A DNA stretch of 16,968 nt from contig JBMNQI010000048.1 in the NCBI GenBank assembly GCA_050944055.1, positions 1-16,968 of the forward strand, in the 5' to 3' direction. Position numbers and translations under genes: made by a program. This DNA comes from JBMNQI01 sp050944055 (GTDB lineage Bacteria > Bacillota > Clostridia > Oscillospirales > Oscillospiraceae). Below are positions 1 to 6,695 of this stretch, in pieces (within the stretch, counting starts at the first letter, position 1; each line of letters opens with the position of its first letter). The notes under the pieces are model-generated. The model did no database searches, had not been told where the DNA came from, and saw nothing but the letters and a program-made list of their open reading frames with translations.

Positions 1-1
1 C

Positions 2-328
2 TTCTCGATACTCAGGGAGCATACCTGGCTTCTCGCCCTCATATCCGCTGTGGCCTGCGCCGTAATAATGTGGCTGCTCATTTCGCCCGGGATTATTAAG
101 CATAGCCTTGGGCGCTGGTCGCTGGCCTGCGTCTTCGGGGGCGCGGTCGGAAATCTCATCGACCGTTTAGCCTTCGGCAGCGTCACCGATATGTTTTCAT
201 TCGACTTTGTCAGGTTCGCCATATTCAACGTAGCGGACATTTTTATAACCTGCGGCGGGATACTGTTTATCGCCTACCTAATCTTCATCTACCCGAAGCA
301 AGACGGGAGGCGGGACGAAAATGCCTGA
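2..328 (+). CDS. lspA: Lipoprotein signal peptidase II, 3' part (5' end outside window)
   Basis: Signal peptidase II is an inner-membrane aspartic protease that cuts the signal peptide from diacylglyceryl-modified prolipoproteins. The frame is open from base 2, so the gene begins to the left of the window and 108 C-terminal residues are visible. They hold both conserved blocks of the family: GGAVGNLIDRL, with the first catalytic Asp at codon 161-163, and FNVADIF, with the second at 236-238. Hydrophobic segments surround both. A GTG codon at 50 could be read as a start, but it would remove membrane segments and the frame continues upstream. The stop overlaps the start of the next gene by 8 bases, so the two are probably translationally coupled. 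The lspA-rluD order is common in Firmicutes (lspA-ylyB in Bacillus). Only the missing N-terminus is uncertain. Confidence 0.93.
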   Translation, partial: FSILREHTWLLALISAVACAVIMWLLISPGIIKHSLGRWSLACVFGGAVGNLIDRLAFGSVTDMFSFDFVRFAIFNVADIFITCGGILFIAYLIFIYPKQDGRRDENA

Positions 329-1241
329 ATATTCACCCAACAGCGGTGGGGAACGCCTTGACAAGTTCCTCGCCGCTTTTCCTGAAATCGGCTCGCGCTC
401 CCAGGCGGCAAGGCTCTGTGAGGAGGGGCGCGTGCGCGTCAATTCGCCCGACGGGGAGAAGGCCAGGAAGAACCGCGCAGTTTCCCCGGGCGAAGTCTAT
501 TACGTCGATCTGCCGGAGGCGGCCGACCCTGTGCCTGTCGCGCAGGACATTCCGCTTAATATCATATACGAGGACGATGACCTCATTGTTGTCGACAAGC
601 CCAGGGGTATGGTCGTCCATCCCGCGCCGGGGCATCCTGACGGCACTCTGGTCAACGCCCTGCTTGCCCGCTGCGGAGAGTCGCTCTCCGGCATCGGAGG
701 CGAGAAGCGGCCCGGAATCGTCCACCGTATAGATAAGGACACCTCGGGGCTGATAATAGCCGCGAAAAACGACTTTTCACACAGATCGCTGTCCGCACAG
801 CTTAAGGACCGCAGCCTTTCGCGCGTCTACGAGGCCGTCGTTCGCGGCTCCCTGCGCGAGGACTCGGGCCGTATAGACCTGCCTATCGGACGCCACCGGG
901 TCGACAGGAAAAAACAGTCTGTTAACGCCCCCGTATCCCGCCCCGCGGCGACGAACTGGGAGGTCGTTGCGCGTTACAGGGGATGGACGCACGTCCGGTG
1001 CCGGCTTGAAACGGGGCGCACTCACCAGATACGGGTCCATATGGCCGCCATCGGCCATTCGATACTGGGCGATATGCTCTACGGCGGTGAAAAGAAATTC
1101 GGCATGGAGACTCAGTGCCTCCACGCCTGCGAAATAAGCTTCGTCCACCCGCGCACGAGCGAGAAAATGAGCTTCGTTTCGCCTCTGCCGCCCTATTTTA
1201 AAGCCGTGCTTGAGAAACTGCGGGCTATGGCGCTTGAATGA
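321..1241 (+). CDS. rluD: RluA/RluD-family ribosomal large-subunit pseudouridine synthase
   Basis: A 306-residue cytoplasmic RNA-modifying enzyme that isomerises uridine to pseudouridine, probably in 23S rRNA. Residues about 10-65 form an S4 RNA-binding domain (ERLDKFLA, then the RSQAARLCEEGRV helix and turn). The catalytic domain follows from about residue 80. The signature HRIDKDTSGL carries the presumed catalytic Asp138, and GRTHQIRVHM at 232-241 is the second family block. Length is normal for the RluD subfamily. The ATG at 321 follows a purine-rich GGGAGG site and lies inside the end of lspA, which supports this start and coupled expression. The closest functional guess is YlyB/RluD. The exact target uridines cannot be read from sequence. 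Confidence 0.92.
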   Translation: MPEYSPNSGGERLDKFLAAFPEIGSRSQAARLCEEGRVRVNSPDGEKARKNRAVSPGEVYYVDLPEAADPVPVAQDIPLNIIYEDDDLIVVDKPRGMVVHPAPGHPDGTLVNALLARCGESLSGIGGEKRPGIVHRIDKDTSGLIIAAKNDFSHRSLSAQLKDRSLSRVYEAVVRGSLREDSGRIDLPIGRHRVDRKKQSVNAPVSRPAATNWEVVARYRGWTHVRCRLETGRTHQIRVHMAAIGHSILGDMLYGGEKKFGMETQCLHACEISFVHPRTSEKMSFVSPLPPYFKAVLEKLRAMALE

Positions 1242-1319
1242 AGGCGCGCGGCTGCAAGCCTTCCGCCGCCTTGGCTTCCCGCGCGGCGATATTGTAAAAA
1301 GCCTTTTAGCATATAGACG

Positions 1320-1384
1320 GAGCCGCTGATGCGCATCTGCTGCGACAGCGGCTCTTCTCCGCGGCTTCTTGTTGCGGATTTTTT
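1320..1384 (+). terminator. Candidate intrinsic terminator(s) for lspA-rluD
   Basis: Two consecutive hairpins follow rluD. The first has 9-bp perfect arms (GAGCCGCTG at 1320-1328 and CAGCGGCTC at 1346-1354) but only a weak TTCTCC tail. The second has 5-bp arms (TCCGC at 1358-1362, GCGGA at 1374-1378) followed directly by six T. Either or both could end plus-strand transcription before the convergent lipoprotein genes. Confidence 0.5.
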
Positions 1385-1395
1385 GCATAAGAAGA

Positions 1396-1432
1396 GCGTG
1401 CCGCTCTCCGTTAAAAACGTTTCGCGGCACGC
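1396..1432 (-). terminator. Candidate terminator downstream of the lipoprotein genes
   Basis: A 9-bp perfect stem (GCGTGCCGC at 1396-1404, GCGGCACGC at 1424-1432) lies 17 bp past the stop of the minus-strand lipoprotein gene. Read on the minus strand it is followed by a T-rich TCTTCTTATG. On the plus strand it is followed by CCCCGCTTTT, so it may also work for convergent transcription. Confidence 0.55.
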
Positions 1433-1448
1433 CCCCGCTTTTAATTGT

Positions 1449-2588
1449 TTACTGGACTACGCCGTTGTCGTATTCGAAGGCATAGTCTCCGGAGGTTGAG
1501 GACCACATGTGCTCATAGAATATGTAGGGCTGCTCTTCACCCTCGAGCAGGAGGCCCGTAATAACCTTTTCAAGTCCCTTCCAGGGCTCCGCGCCGCCCT
1601 GCTTAATTGTGCCCCTGCAAATAGCGGGTCCGCCTTTTACAGACTGGCTGATAAGCTCATCAAGAGAATTGTTGTTGCCCATTGTGAAAGCGCCGAACTC
1701 ATCCAGCTTGTCGGGGAATTCGCCGGTGATGTAGTTGTTGTTGCCGACGGTCGAGCTGGTGGAGAAGTTAAGGAATACACGGACTTCCGCATCGGTGAGA
1801 AGCGCGTTTTGCGCGTCCGTAAAGCCCTCGTCAACTGAGTTGGACTTATCGACCCAATAGCTCAAAACCATATCCGCATCGGCTTTTACGAGATCGCGCA
1901 GCGTCTCGGAACGCTTTTTGTTGTCGGGGTTGTTGGTCATTGCGGAGACTGCGACGTGGGCCTTGCCGTCTGAACCGAGGCACTGGGGATTCTCGGCGAT
2001 CCAGGCCTTCGCCATATTGTAGCAGGCGGTCGCGGAGTCAACGACGTTTACATTGCACGCGCCCGGGCATTCAAATTGGGGTATAGTGCCGAGGAAGCAA
2101 ATAAGGCAGCCCTGCTCGCGTGCGCGTTCCATCGGGTCTTTGAGAGCGTTGGCGTCCATTGCTATCGTACCTATGGCAGCGCAGCCCATCGTAACAAAGT
2201 TCTCGATAATCTCAACCTGCTTCGCGGAGTCATACTCTGAGGAAGCGTAGTTGAGCGTCATTCCCATATCGGCGAAGTCTTTTTTAAGCCCTTCCGCGAG
2301 CATAAGCATGAATTCGTCCTGAAGCGTGGGGGGAACGAAGGCCAGCAGAACTTCCATACCGGCTTCAATTTTTTCAGGAACGTACTCGCAGGGCAGTGTT
2401 TTGGACAAATCAATCTCGGGTTCTTCGGGCTCCTCAGGCTCCTCGGGCTGGGCCGCAGGCGCTTCGGTGGCGGGGGCTGCGGTTGGCGCAGCCGGTGTCT
2501 CGGCGGCTTTTTCCTTTGTGCATGCCGCCATGGTGCAGAGGGATAGGATAAGTACCAATGCCATAATTAGGGATAGCGTCTTTTTCAT
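1449..2588 (-). CDS. Substrate-binding lipoprotein, RbsB-like (periplasmic binding protein type 1), copy 2
   Basis: A 379-residue predicted surface lipoprotein. The start is the MKK methionine at 2588, behind a GTGGAGGT ribosome binding site; the frame is open further upstream without a comparable site. A signal peptide with a hydrophobic core ends in a lipobox (MAAC, Cys23). A low-complexity Ala/Pro then Pro/Glu linker with repeated PEEPEEPEEPE follows to about residue 60 and ends in PEIDLSKT. The rest resembles the sugar-binding fold of ABC importers: a first lobe with EGLKKDFADMG and a conserved QVEIIENFVTMGCAAI block, and a second with EGFTDAQNALL. It is clearly paralogous to its upstream neighbour. 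No permease or ATPase gene is nearby, so it may work with a distant transporter or as a sensor. The ligand is unknown. Confidence 0.85.
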   Translation of the reverse strand: MKKTLSLIMALVLILSLCTMAACTKEKAAETPAAPTAAPATEAPAAQPEEPEEPEEPEIDLSKTLPCEYVPEKIEAGMEVLLAFVPPTLQDEFMLMLAEGLKKDFADMGMTLNYASSEYDSAKQVEIIENFVTMGCAAIGTIAMDANALKDPMERAREQGCLICFLGTIPQFECPGACNVNVVDSATACYNMAKAWIAENPQCLGSDGKAHVAVSAMTNNPDNKKRSETLRDLVKADADMVLSYWVDKSNSVDEGFTDAQNALLTDAEVRVFLNFSTSSTVGNNNYITGEFPDKLDEFGAFTMGNNNSLDELISQSVKGGPAICRGTIKQGGAEPWKGLEKVITGLLLEGEEQPYIFYEHMWSSTSGDYAFEYDNGVVQ

Positions 2589-2611
2589 CGGAATACCTCC
2601 ACTTATTTTTT

Positions 2612-2625
2612 CACGCAAAAGCGTG
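2612..2625 (-). promoter_or_regulatory. Small leader hairpin before the ribosome binding site of lipoprotein copy 2
   Basis: On the minus strand CACGC-TTTT-GCGTG forms a 5-bp stem, followed by an A-rich spacer and the GTGGAGGT site. The upstream paralogue has the same element at 3893-3905 with a shortened stem, so the leader seems to have been duplicated or conserved with the gene. Function unknown; mRNA protection or translation control are possible. Confidence 0.45.
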
Positions 2626-2725
2626 TTGTTGATGACAGTAAGGCGGAATACATACGCCTCTTTACCGGGCTGAATTGAGCACGCATAGATGCCCGGCCCG
2701 CGAGCTGGGCGTATCACACGCAGCT

Positions 2726-3871
2726 TTACGCTTTGCTGTCGTCCGAATCGTAATAGTAATCAAAGCTGGCGATAGCATACTGCCTCTCCCAATAGGTATA
2801 AGGCGCCTTAACTTCTCCCTTGAACAGGGCTACAAGTCCGCGGTAGACAGCTCCCCACAGAGTATCATAGCCGGTGGCGATGATGCCGCGGAATATCGAC
2901 TCATCTGTCTTTGAGGCCTCAATCATCTCCATAGCCGTATTGTCCTTGCCTGTGCCGAAGCAGCAGAATTCGGAGGGGTCATACTGAGGCTGCGTGAAAA
3001 CATAGTTGTTGACGCCGACGAGGCTGGTGCCCGAATTGGCAAGGAAGATCCTGATATCGGGGTCATATGAAAGCGCCTGCTGGGCTCCGTTGAATCCCTC
3101 CTCCAGGGTCAGGCACGAGTCAATCGTGAAAGTCAGTTTTACTCTGGGGTCTTCCTGTAGCTTTTCTTTCATCGTCTCGTAACGCGTAACGTTTTCGGTA
3201 TTGTCCATGCGGCCGAAGACGGCGGCGTGCAGGCTCTCGGGCTCTGCGTCGGGGTAGCGGAGATCAAGCCAGTGGCGCGTCATATTAACGACCTGCGTAC
3301 CCTGCTCGACCTGATCGACAGGAGCGGTTAGGTCGGGGTGCCAGGTAGTGGGAATGGCGGCGAACATCGCCATATATGTACCCTGTTCCTGGCAGCGCTT
3401 GTATACGTCTTCATACATATCGACGTCGCCGACGCGAATAACAATAGCGGCCGCCTTCATTGTTACAAAGTTCTCAATCTGCTCAAGCTGGACTATGGCG
3501 TCGCCCCTGCCGTCGACTATAGACCCGTCGAAACCAAGGGCCTTCATGTCGGCGAGCAAACCGTCAGTGTACATTTTCTGAAATTCATCGCCGATATTCA
3601 GGAAGGATATACCAATATACGGGGTCATGCCCGCCTCGATTTTTTCAAATACATATTCGTTTGGCTTTGTTTTCTCAAGGTCAATCTCGGGTTTTTCGGG
3701 TTCTGCCGGCTGCGGAGTATCCGGCTCGGGTTTTGAAACTGGTTCTTCGGAGGCTGTCGCGGGTGTTTCAGCATCTGGAGACTTGGGCGTCTCTTTTTTG
3801 GAACAGGCAACCGTTGCGCAGAGGGATAGGATCAGCACTAAGACGATTAATACGGATATCGGCTTCTTCAT
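2726..3871 (-). CDS. Substrate-binding lipoprotein, RbsB-like (periplasmic binding protein type 1), copy 1
   Basis: A 381-residue predicted lipoprotein and tandem paralogue of the gene that follows it on the minus strand. The MKK start at 3871 is chosen because GTGGAGGT lies just before it; an ATG 24 bases upstream has no such site. The signal peptide ends at Cys23 (ATVAC). A Pro/Glu/Ser-rich linker leads to PEIDLEKTKPNEYVFEKIEAGM, closely matching the other copy. Shared blocks include QLEQIENFVTMKAAAI, EGFNGAQQAL and VGVNNYV. The type 1 periplasmic-binding fold is inferred from these and from the length. The gap to the next gene is 137 bp, so they may share a transcript. The ligand and partner transporter are not visible. 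Confidence 0.85.
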   Translation of the reverse strand: MKKPISVLIVLVLILSLCATVACSKKETPKSPDAETPATASEEPVSKPEPDTPQPAEPEKPEIDLEKTKPNEYVFEKIEAGMTPYIGISFLNIGDEFQKMYTDGLLADMKALGFDGSIVDGRGDAIVQLEQIENFVTMKAAAIVIRVGDVDMYEDVYKRCQEQGTYMAMFAAIPTTWHPDLTAPVDQVEQGTQVVNMTRHWLDLRYPDAEPESLHAAVFGRMDNTENVTRYETMKEKLQEDPRVKLTFTIDSCLTLEEGFNGAQQALSYDPDIRIFLANSGTSLVGVNNYVFTQPQYDPSEFCCFGTGKDNTAMEMIEASKTDESIFRGIIATGYDTLWGAVYRGLVALFKGEVKAPYTYWERQYAIASFDYYYDSDDSKA

Positions 3872-3892
3872 CGTTATACCTCCACAAAAATT

Positions 3893-3905
3893 CACGAAGA
3901 ACGTG
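3893..3905 (-). promoter_or_regulatory. Small leader hairpin before the ribosome binding site of lipoprotein copy 1
   Basis: On the minus strand CACG-TTCTT-CGTG precedes an AT-rich spacer and the GTGGAGGT site, matching in place and sequence the hairpin at 2612-2625 in front of the second paralogue. Confidence 0.4.
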
Positions 3906-3916
3906 TCTTATTTTAT

Positions 3917-3943
3917 ATTATATTGCACATTAAAAAATGTAAA
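3917..3943 (-). promoter_or_regulatory. Candidate promoter of the lipoprotein genes
   Basis: On the minus strand a perfect TATAAT (3917-3922) lies 15 bp after TTTACA (3938-3943), a shorter spacer than the ideal 17. An inverted repeat, ACATT-AAAA-AATGT (3927-3940), sits between and over the two hexamers and could be a regulator site. The transcript would begin just before the leader hairpin at 3893-3905. Confidence 0.45.
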
Positions 3944-4142
3944 GCATAATTGGAGCGTATCTTATTCCATTTCAATATGGAATTATGCTGAACCAAATGG
4001 GAGTAGGACGGAGGCTTATGATGCCAGATATGGTGTAATACCAATAGCTGTTAAAATTGATTATAAACCAGTAATTCTTTGTGCATTGTTATAAAAAATA
4101 AGCGCGGAAAAAGAAATCCCTGGATTTGCTTGTTTTTTGTGA
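3944..4142. other. AT-rich intergenic stretch between divergent genes, possible gene remnant
   Basis: The 395 bases between the lipoprotein start (3871) and the GAPDH start (4267) hold no convincing intact gene. Apart from the promoter elements listed separately, there is a 7-bp inverted repeat (ATTCCAT 3964-3970, ATGGAAT 3977-3983). There is also a plus-strand open frame ending at a TAA at 4092-4094, whose last residues include YDARYGVIPIAVKIDYKP. That end resembles the YGVRPVVSLK tails of some clostridial surface or phage-type proteins, so it may be a decayed gene end. This is a weak, memory-based resemblance. Confidence 0.3.
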
Positions 4143-4148
4143 TATAAT
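4140..4148 (+). promoter_or_regulatory. Extended -10 promoter of the GAPDH gene
   Basis: TGA followed by a perfect TATAAT at 4143-4148 makes an extended -10 element. The expected -35 place (4120-4125, CTGGAT) matches poorly, as is usual for extended -10 promoters. Transcription should begin near 4155, giving a leader of about 110 bases that contains the inverted repeat at 4167-4203. Confidence 0.6.
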
Positions 4149-4166
4149 TTTTTTGAATATAGTCCT

Positions 4167-4228
4167 GAAAATAACCAAAAATCAATAAAATTTGGTTATT
4201 TTCAAATAAATTGGTACAGTTTGGTTAT
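4167..4228 (+). promoter_or_regulatory. Large inverted repeat plus third half-site in the GAPDH leader (operator-like)
   Basis: GAAAATAACCAAA (4167-4179) and TTTGGTTATTTTC (4191-4203) are perfect 13-bp inverted arms with an 11-base spacer. A third copy of the core, TTTGGTTAT, follows in direct orientation at 4220-4228, 29 bases after the second. The position just downstream of the promoter fits a repressor operator. As RNA it would form a 13-bp AU-rich stem. I know no named regulator for this motif. Confidence 0.6.
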
Positions 4229-4266
4229 CTATGTAAAATAGTTCCAATTAGAAAAGGGAGATTGTC

Positions 4267-5298
4267 TTGAGTATTAAAATAGGAATTAACGGCTTTGGGC
4301 GTATTGGGCGGGTTTGCCTTCGTGCCGCTTTGGAGCGCGGCGAGGAATTCGAAGTACGCGGCATAAACGTGCGCAACGCGGACCTCGATTATATGGTGTA
4401 CATGATGCGCTACGATACGGTCTTCGGCCGGTACCCCGGAAAAGTGGAGACAGACGGCAAGGCCCTGATAATTAACGGAAAGAGCATACCGGTGTTTTCA
4501 GAGAGCGATGCTGAAAGGATTGGATGGGAAAACTGCGGGGCCGAATACATAATGGAGACCACAGGCGCTTATGTGACCACCGAAAAAGCGCTGGCCCATC
4601 TCAGAGCAGGCGCTAAAAAAGTATTTATTTCGGCGCCGGCAAAGGATACCGAGACACCGACCTTCGTCATGGGCGTAAATCACAGTGACTACAGGCCCGA
4701 AATGGACATAGTATCCAACGCCTCGTGCACAACCAACTGCCTTGCGCCTCTAACGAAGATTATTGAGGACAACTTCGGTATAGAGGAAGCCCTGATGTCC
4801 ACAATACACGCCGCCACGGCAAAGCAGAAGGTTGTCGACGCGCGTTCAATGAAGGACTGGCGCACGGGCCGTTCCGTTTTCGGGAACATCATCCCCTCCA
4901 CCACAGGCGCCGCCAAAGCGGTCGGCCTCGTCATCCCCAGCCTTAAGGGCAGGATAACCGGAATGAGCTTCAGAGTGCCCACCGCCGACGTCTCCGTAAT
5001 AGACCTCACGGCTCACCTGAAAACCCCGACTGATTTTGAGACGATTTGCAGCGTCATAAAGAAGGCCAGCGAGACGACTCATAAAGGAATTGTGGGCTAT
5101 ACGGACGAGGCCGTCGTCTCGGCCGACTTCATAGGCGAAGCCTGCACCTGCGTGTTTGATTCCACTGCAAGCATTATGATTAACGACCACTTCGTCAAGC
5201 TCATCGCCTGGTACGACAACGAGTGGGGCTACTCAAACAAGCTTCTCGACCTCGCCGCCTACGCCTACGGCGTGTGCAATGAGGCCCGGAAAGGCTGA
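4267..5298 (+). CDS. gap: Type I glyceraldehyde-3-phosphate dehydrogenase
   Basis: A 343-residue cytoplasmic glycolytic enzyme that oxidatively phosphorylates glyceraldehyde 3-phosphate to 1,3-bisphosphoglycerate with NAD(P)+. The N-terminal Rossmann domain begins INGFGRIGR. The catalytic signature SNASCTTNCLAPL carries nucleophile Cys154, and WYDNEWGYSNKLLDL closes the catalytic domain. The start is a TTG at 4267, six bases after GGGAG; no better start lies near, and it gives the normal N-terminus MSIKIGINGFG. Where most NAD enzymes have IND at the end of the second strand, this one reads INVRN (Val35, Arg36), losing the Asp that usually binds the adenosine ribose of NAD. Relaxed or NADP use is possible but not proven. 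The gene is single, with its own promoter and terminator. Confidence 0.96.
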   Translation: MSIKIGINGFGRIGRVCLRAALERGEEFEVRGINVRNADLDYMVYMMRYDTVFGRYPGKVETDGKALIINGKSIPVFSESDAERIGWENCGAEYIMETTGAYVTTEKALAHLRAGAKKVFISAPAKDTETPTFVMGVNHSDYRPEMDIVSNASCTTNCLAPLTKIIEDNFGIEEALMSTIHAATAKQKVVDARSMKDWRTGRSVFGNIIPSTTGAAKAVGLVIPSLKGRITGMSFRVPTADVSVIDLTAHLKTPTDFETICSVIKKASETTHKGIVGYTDEAVVSADFIGEACTCVFDSTASIMINDHFVKLIAWYDNEWGYSNKLLDLAAYAYGVCNEARKG

Positions 5299-5357
5299 GA
5301 AGGGTCTGCGCTGAAAGCCTTAATAAGTGAGAATCGCCGACAAAAACTATAATAAAA

Positions 5358-5383
5358 GGCCCGCCGGATTTTACCGGCGGGCC
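5358..5383. terminator. Strong intrinsic terminator, probably bidirectional, between gap and the convergent operon
   Basis: A perfect 10-bp GC-rich stem (GGCCCGCCGG 5358-5367, CCGGCGGGCC 5374-5383) with loop ATTTTA. On the minus strand it is followed by TTTTATTATAG, a good tail for the long minus-strand operon that ends at 5400. On the plus strand it is followed by TGTCTGTTTC and can also end the gap transcript. Confidence 0.85.
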
Positions 5384-5399
5384 TGTCTGTTTCGGCGCT

Positions 5400-6695
5400 T
5401 TATACGGTGGCTTCCTGCCCGGACCTTTCTCCCGGTCTTCCCGCCGCGTTTGAGAGCATGAGCTTGATGCGGTTTTCCTGGTTTATGCGCGTAGCCCCGG
5501 GGTCATAATCAATGGCGACTATATTGCTGTCCGGGAAATCATCCTTCAGCCGCCTTATCATGCCCTTGCCGACGACGTGATTCGGCAGGCAGCCGAAGGG
5601 CTGAGTACAGACTATATTTTTGACGCCCGAATGTATGAGCTCGAGCATCTCGGCGGTCAGCAGCCAGCCCTCGCCCATCTTGTTGCCGTAGCCCAGATAG
5701 CCTTTTATAAGCCGCTGCAGGTCTTTAAAGCATCCCGGAGCTGAAAACTGCGGCTGTGTTCTTACGGCGGCGATCATTTCTCTCTCCAGTCCCTCGATAT
5801 ACCTCTGGAAGACGCGGACTATAAGCTTTTTCAGCTTCCGCCCGCCGTATAGGTCAACGTCCACATCGCGGTTGTTGATTTTGAAGATCATGAAGCCTGT
5901 GAGCCCGGGGACGACGGGCTCGCAGCCCTCGCTGAGCAGGAAGTCTTCCAGCTTGTTGTTGCCTAACGGAGAGAATTTTACGTATATCTCCCCGACTATG
6001 CCGACCTTCGGCTTCGTCCCCGCGCCTTCGAGCTTTATTTTGGCAAAATCTGCGGCGATCTCCCTCATTATTCTGCCCATGGGGCGCCGCCACAAACCCT
6101 TGTTGCGGTCGAAAAGCGATACGAGCCTCTCCGTCCAGCTCGCGATAAGAGCGTCCGCCTCCCCCTTATTCATCTCATAGGGGCGGCACTGGTTGCCGAG
6201 CCAGGTCAGAATGTCGCCATACAGAAGAGCCGGCAGCAGTCGGCGTATGAGCGGTATCGTCAGCTTAAAACCGGGGTTCTTCTCAAGGCCGGAGAGATTG
6301 ACCGACACGACGGGTATAAACTCCAGCCCGGCTTTTTTCAGAGCCTTTCGCAATAGATGTATATAATTGGACGCGCGGCAGCCGCCGCCTGTCTGCGTGA
6401 TCAGCAAACCGAGCTTGTGAATATCGTATTTCCCCGACTGGATGGCGTCGAGCAGCTGGCCGATTACGAGCAGCGCGGGATAACAGGTGTCGTTATGTAC
6501 ATAACGCAGGCCGGTATCCACTATCGCCCGGTGGTCGGTCGTGAGCATCTCTATCTTATAGCCTTCAAGCTCGAATATTTTTTTAAGCAGCGTGAAGGTA
6601 ACGGGCAGCATCTGCGGCATAAGCAGCGTGTATTCGCGTTTCATCTCCTCGGTAAAGAGCAGGCGGCCCGTCTTATCGTATATCAGTTCAGCCAT
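5400..6695 (-). CDS. Acyl-CoA dehydratase activase-related protein (C-terminal module as a separate gene)
   Basis: A 431-residue protein of the 2-hydroxyglutaryl-CoA dehydratase-related group (COG3581-like) that in many clostridia forms the C-terminal third of one activase protein of about 1400 residues. Here it is its own gene, starting at the ATG at 6695, whose first 8 bases overlap the end of the preceding activase gene (shared ATGGCTGA); a GGGTGGG site lies just before. Conserved cysteines that could hold an Fe-S cluster are in HNDTCYPALL, QTGGGCRASNY, PGCFKDL and TQPFGCLPNHV. The end is polar and variable. It is last in the operon, before the terminator. The biochemical role is unknown; redox partnership with the upstream ATPase is inferred from the fused homologues. 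Confidence 0.8.
   Translation of the reverse strand: MAELIYDKTGRLLFTEEMKREYTLLMPQMLPVTFTLLKKIFELEGYKIEMLTTDHRAIVDTGLRYVHNDTCYPALLVIGQLLDAIQSGKYDIHKLGLLITQTGGGCRASNYIHLLRKALKKAGLEFIPVVSVNLSGLEKNPGFKLTIPLIRRLLPALLYGDILTWLGNQCRPYEMNKGEADALIASWTERLVSLFDRNKGLWRRPMGRIMREIAADFAKIKLEGAGTKPKVGIVGEIYVKFSPLGNNKLEDFLLSEGCEPVVPGLTGFMIFKINNRDVDVDLYGGRKLKKLIVRVFQRYIEGLEREMIAAVRTQPQFSAPGCFKDLQRLIKGYLGYGNKMGEGWLLTAEMLELIHSGVKNIVCTQPFGCLPNHVVGKGMIRRLKDDFPDSNIVAIDYDPGATRINQENRIKLMLSNAAGRPGERSGQEATV

Noticed and set aside
777..1430. 217-residue minus-strand open frame
   Set aside because: It is antisense to the rluD catalytic domain and runs through terminator hairpins; no protein motifs.
1242..1448. tRNA or small RNA gene
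   Set aside because: The hairpins fit two convergent terminators, and no cloverleaf or other RNA signature was seen.
2589..2717. Longer N-terminus for the second lipoprotein
   Set aside because: The extra 43 residues would precede the signal peptide, and the real ribosome site is just before the MKK start.
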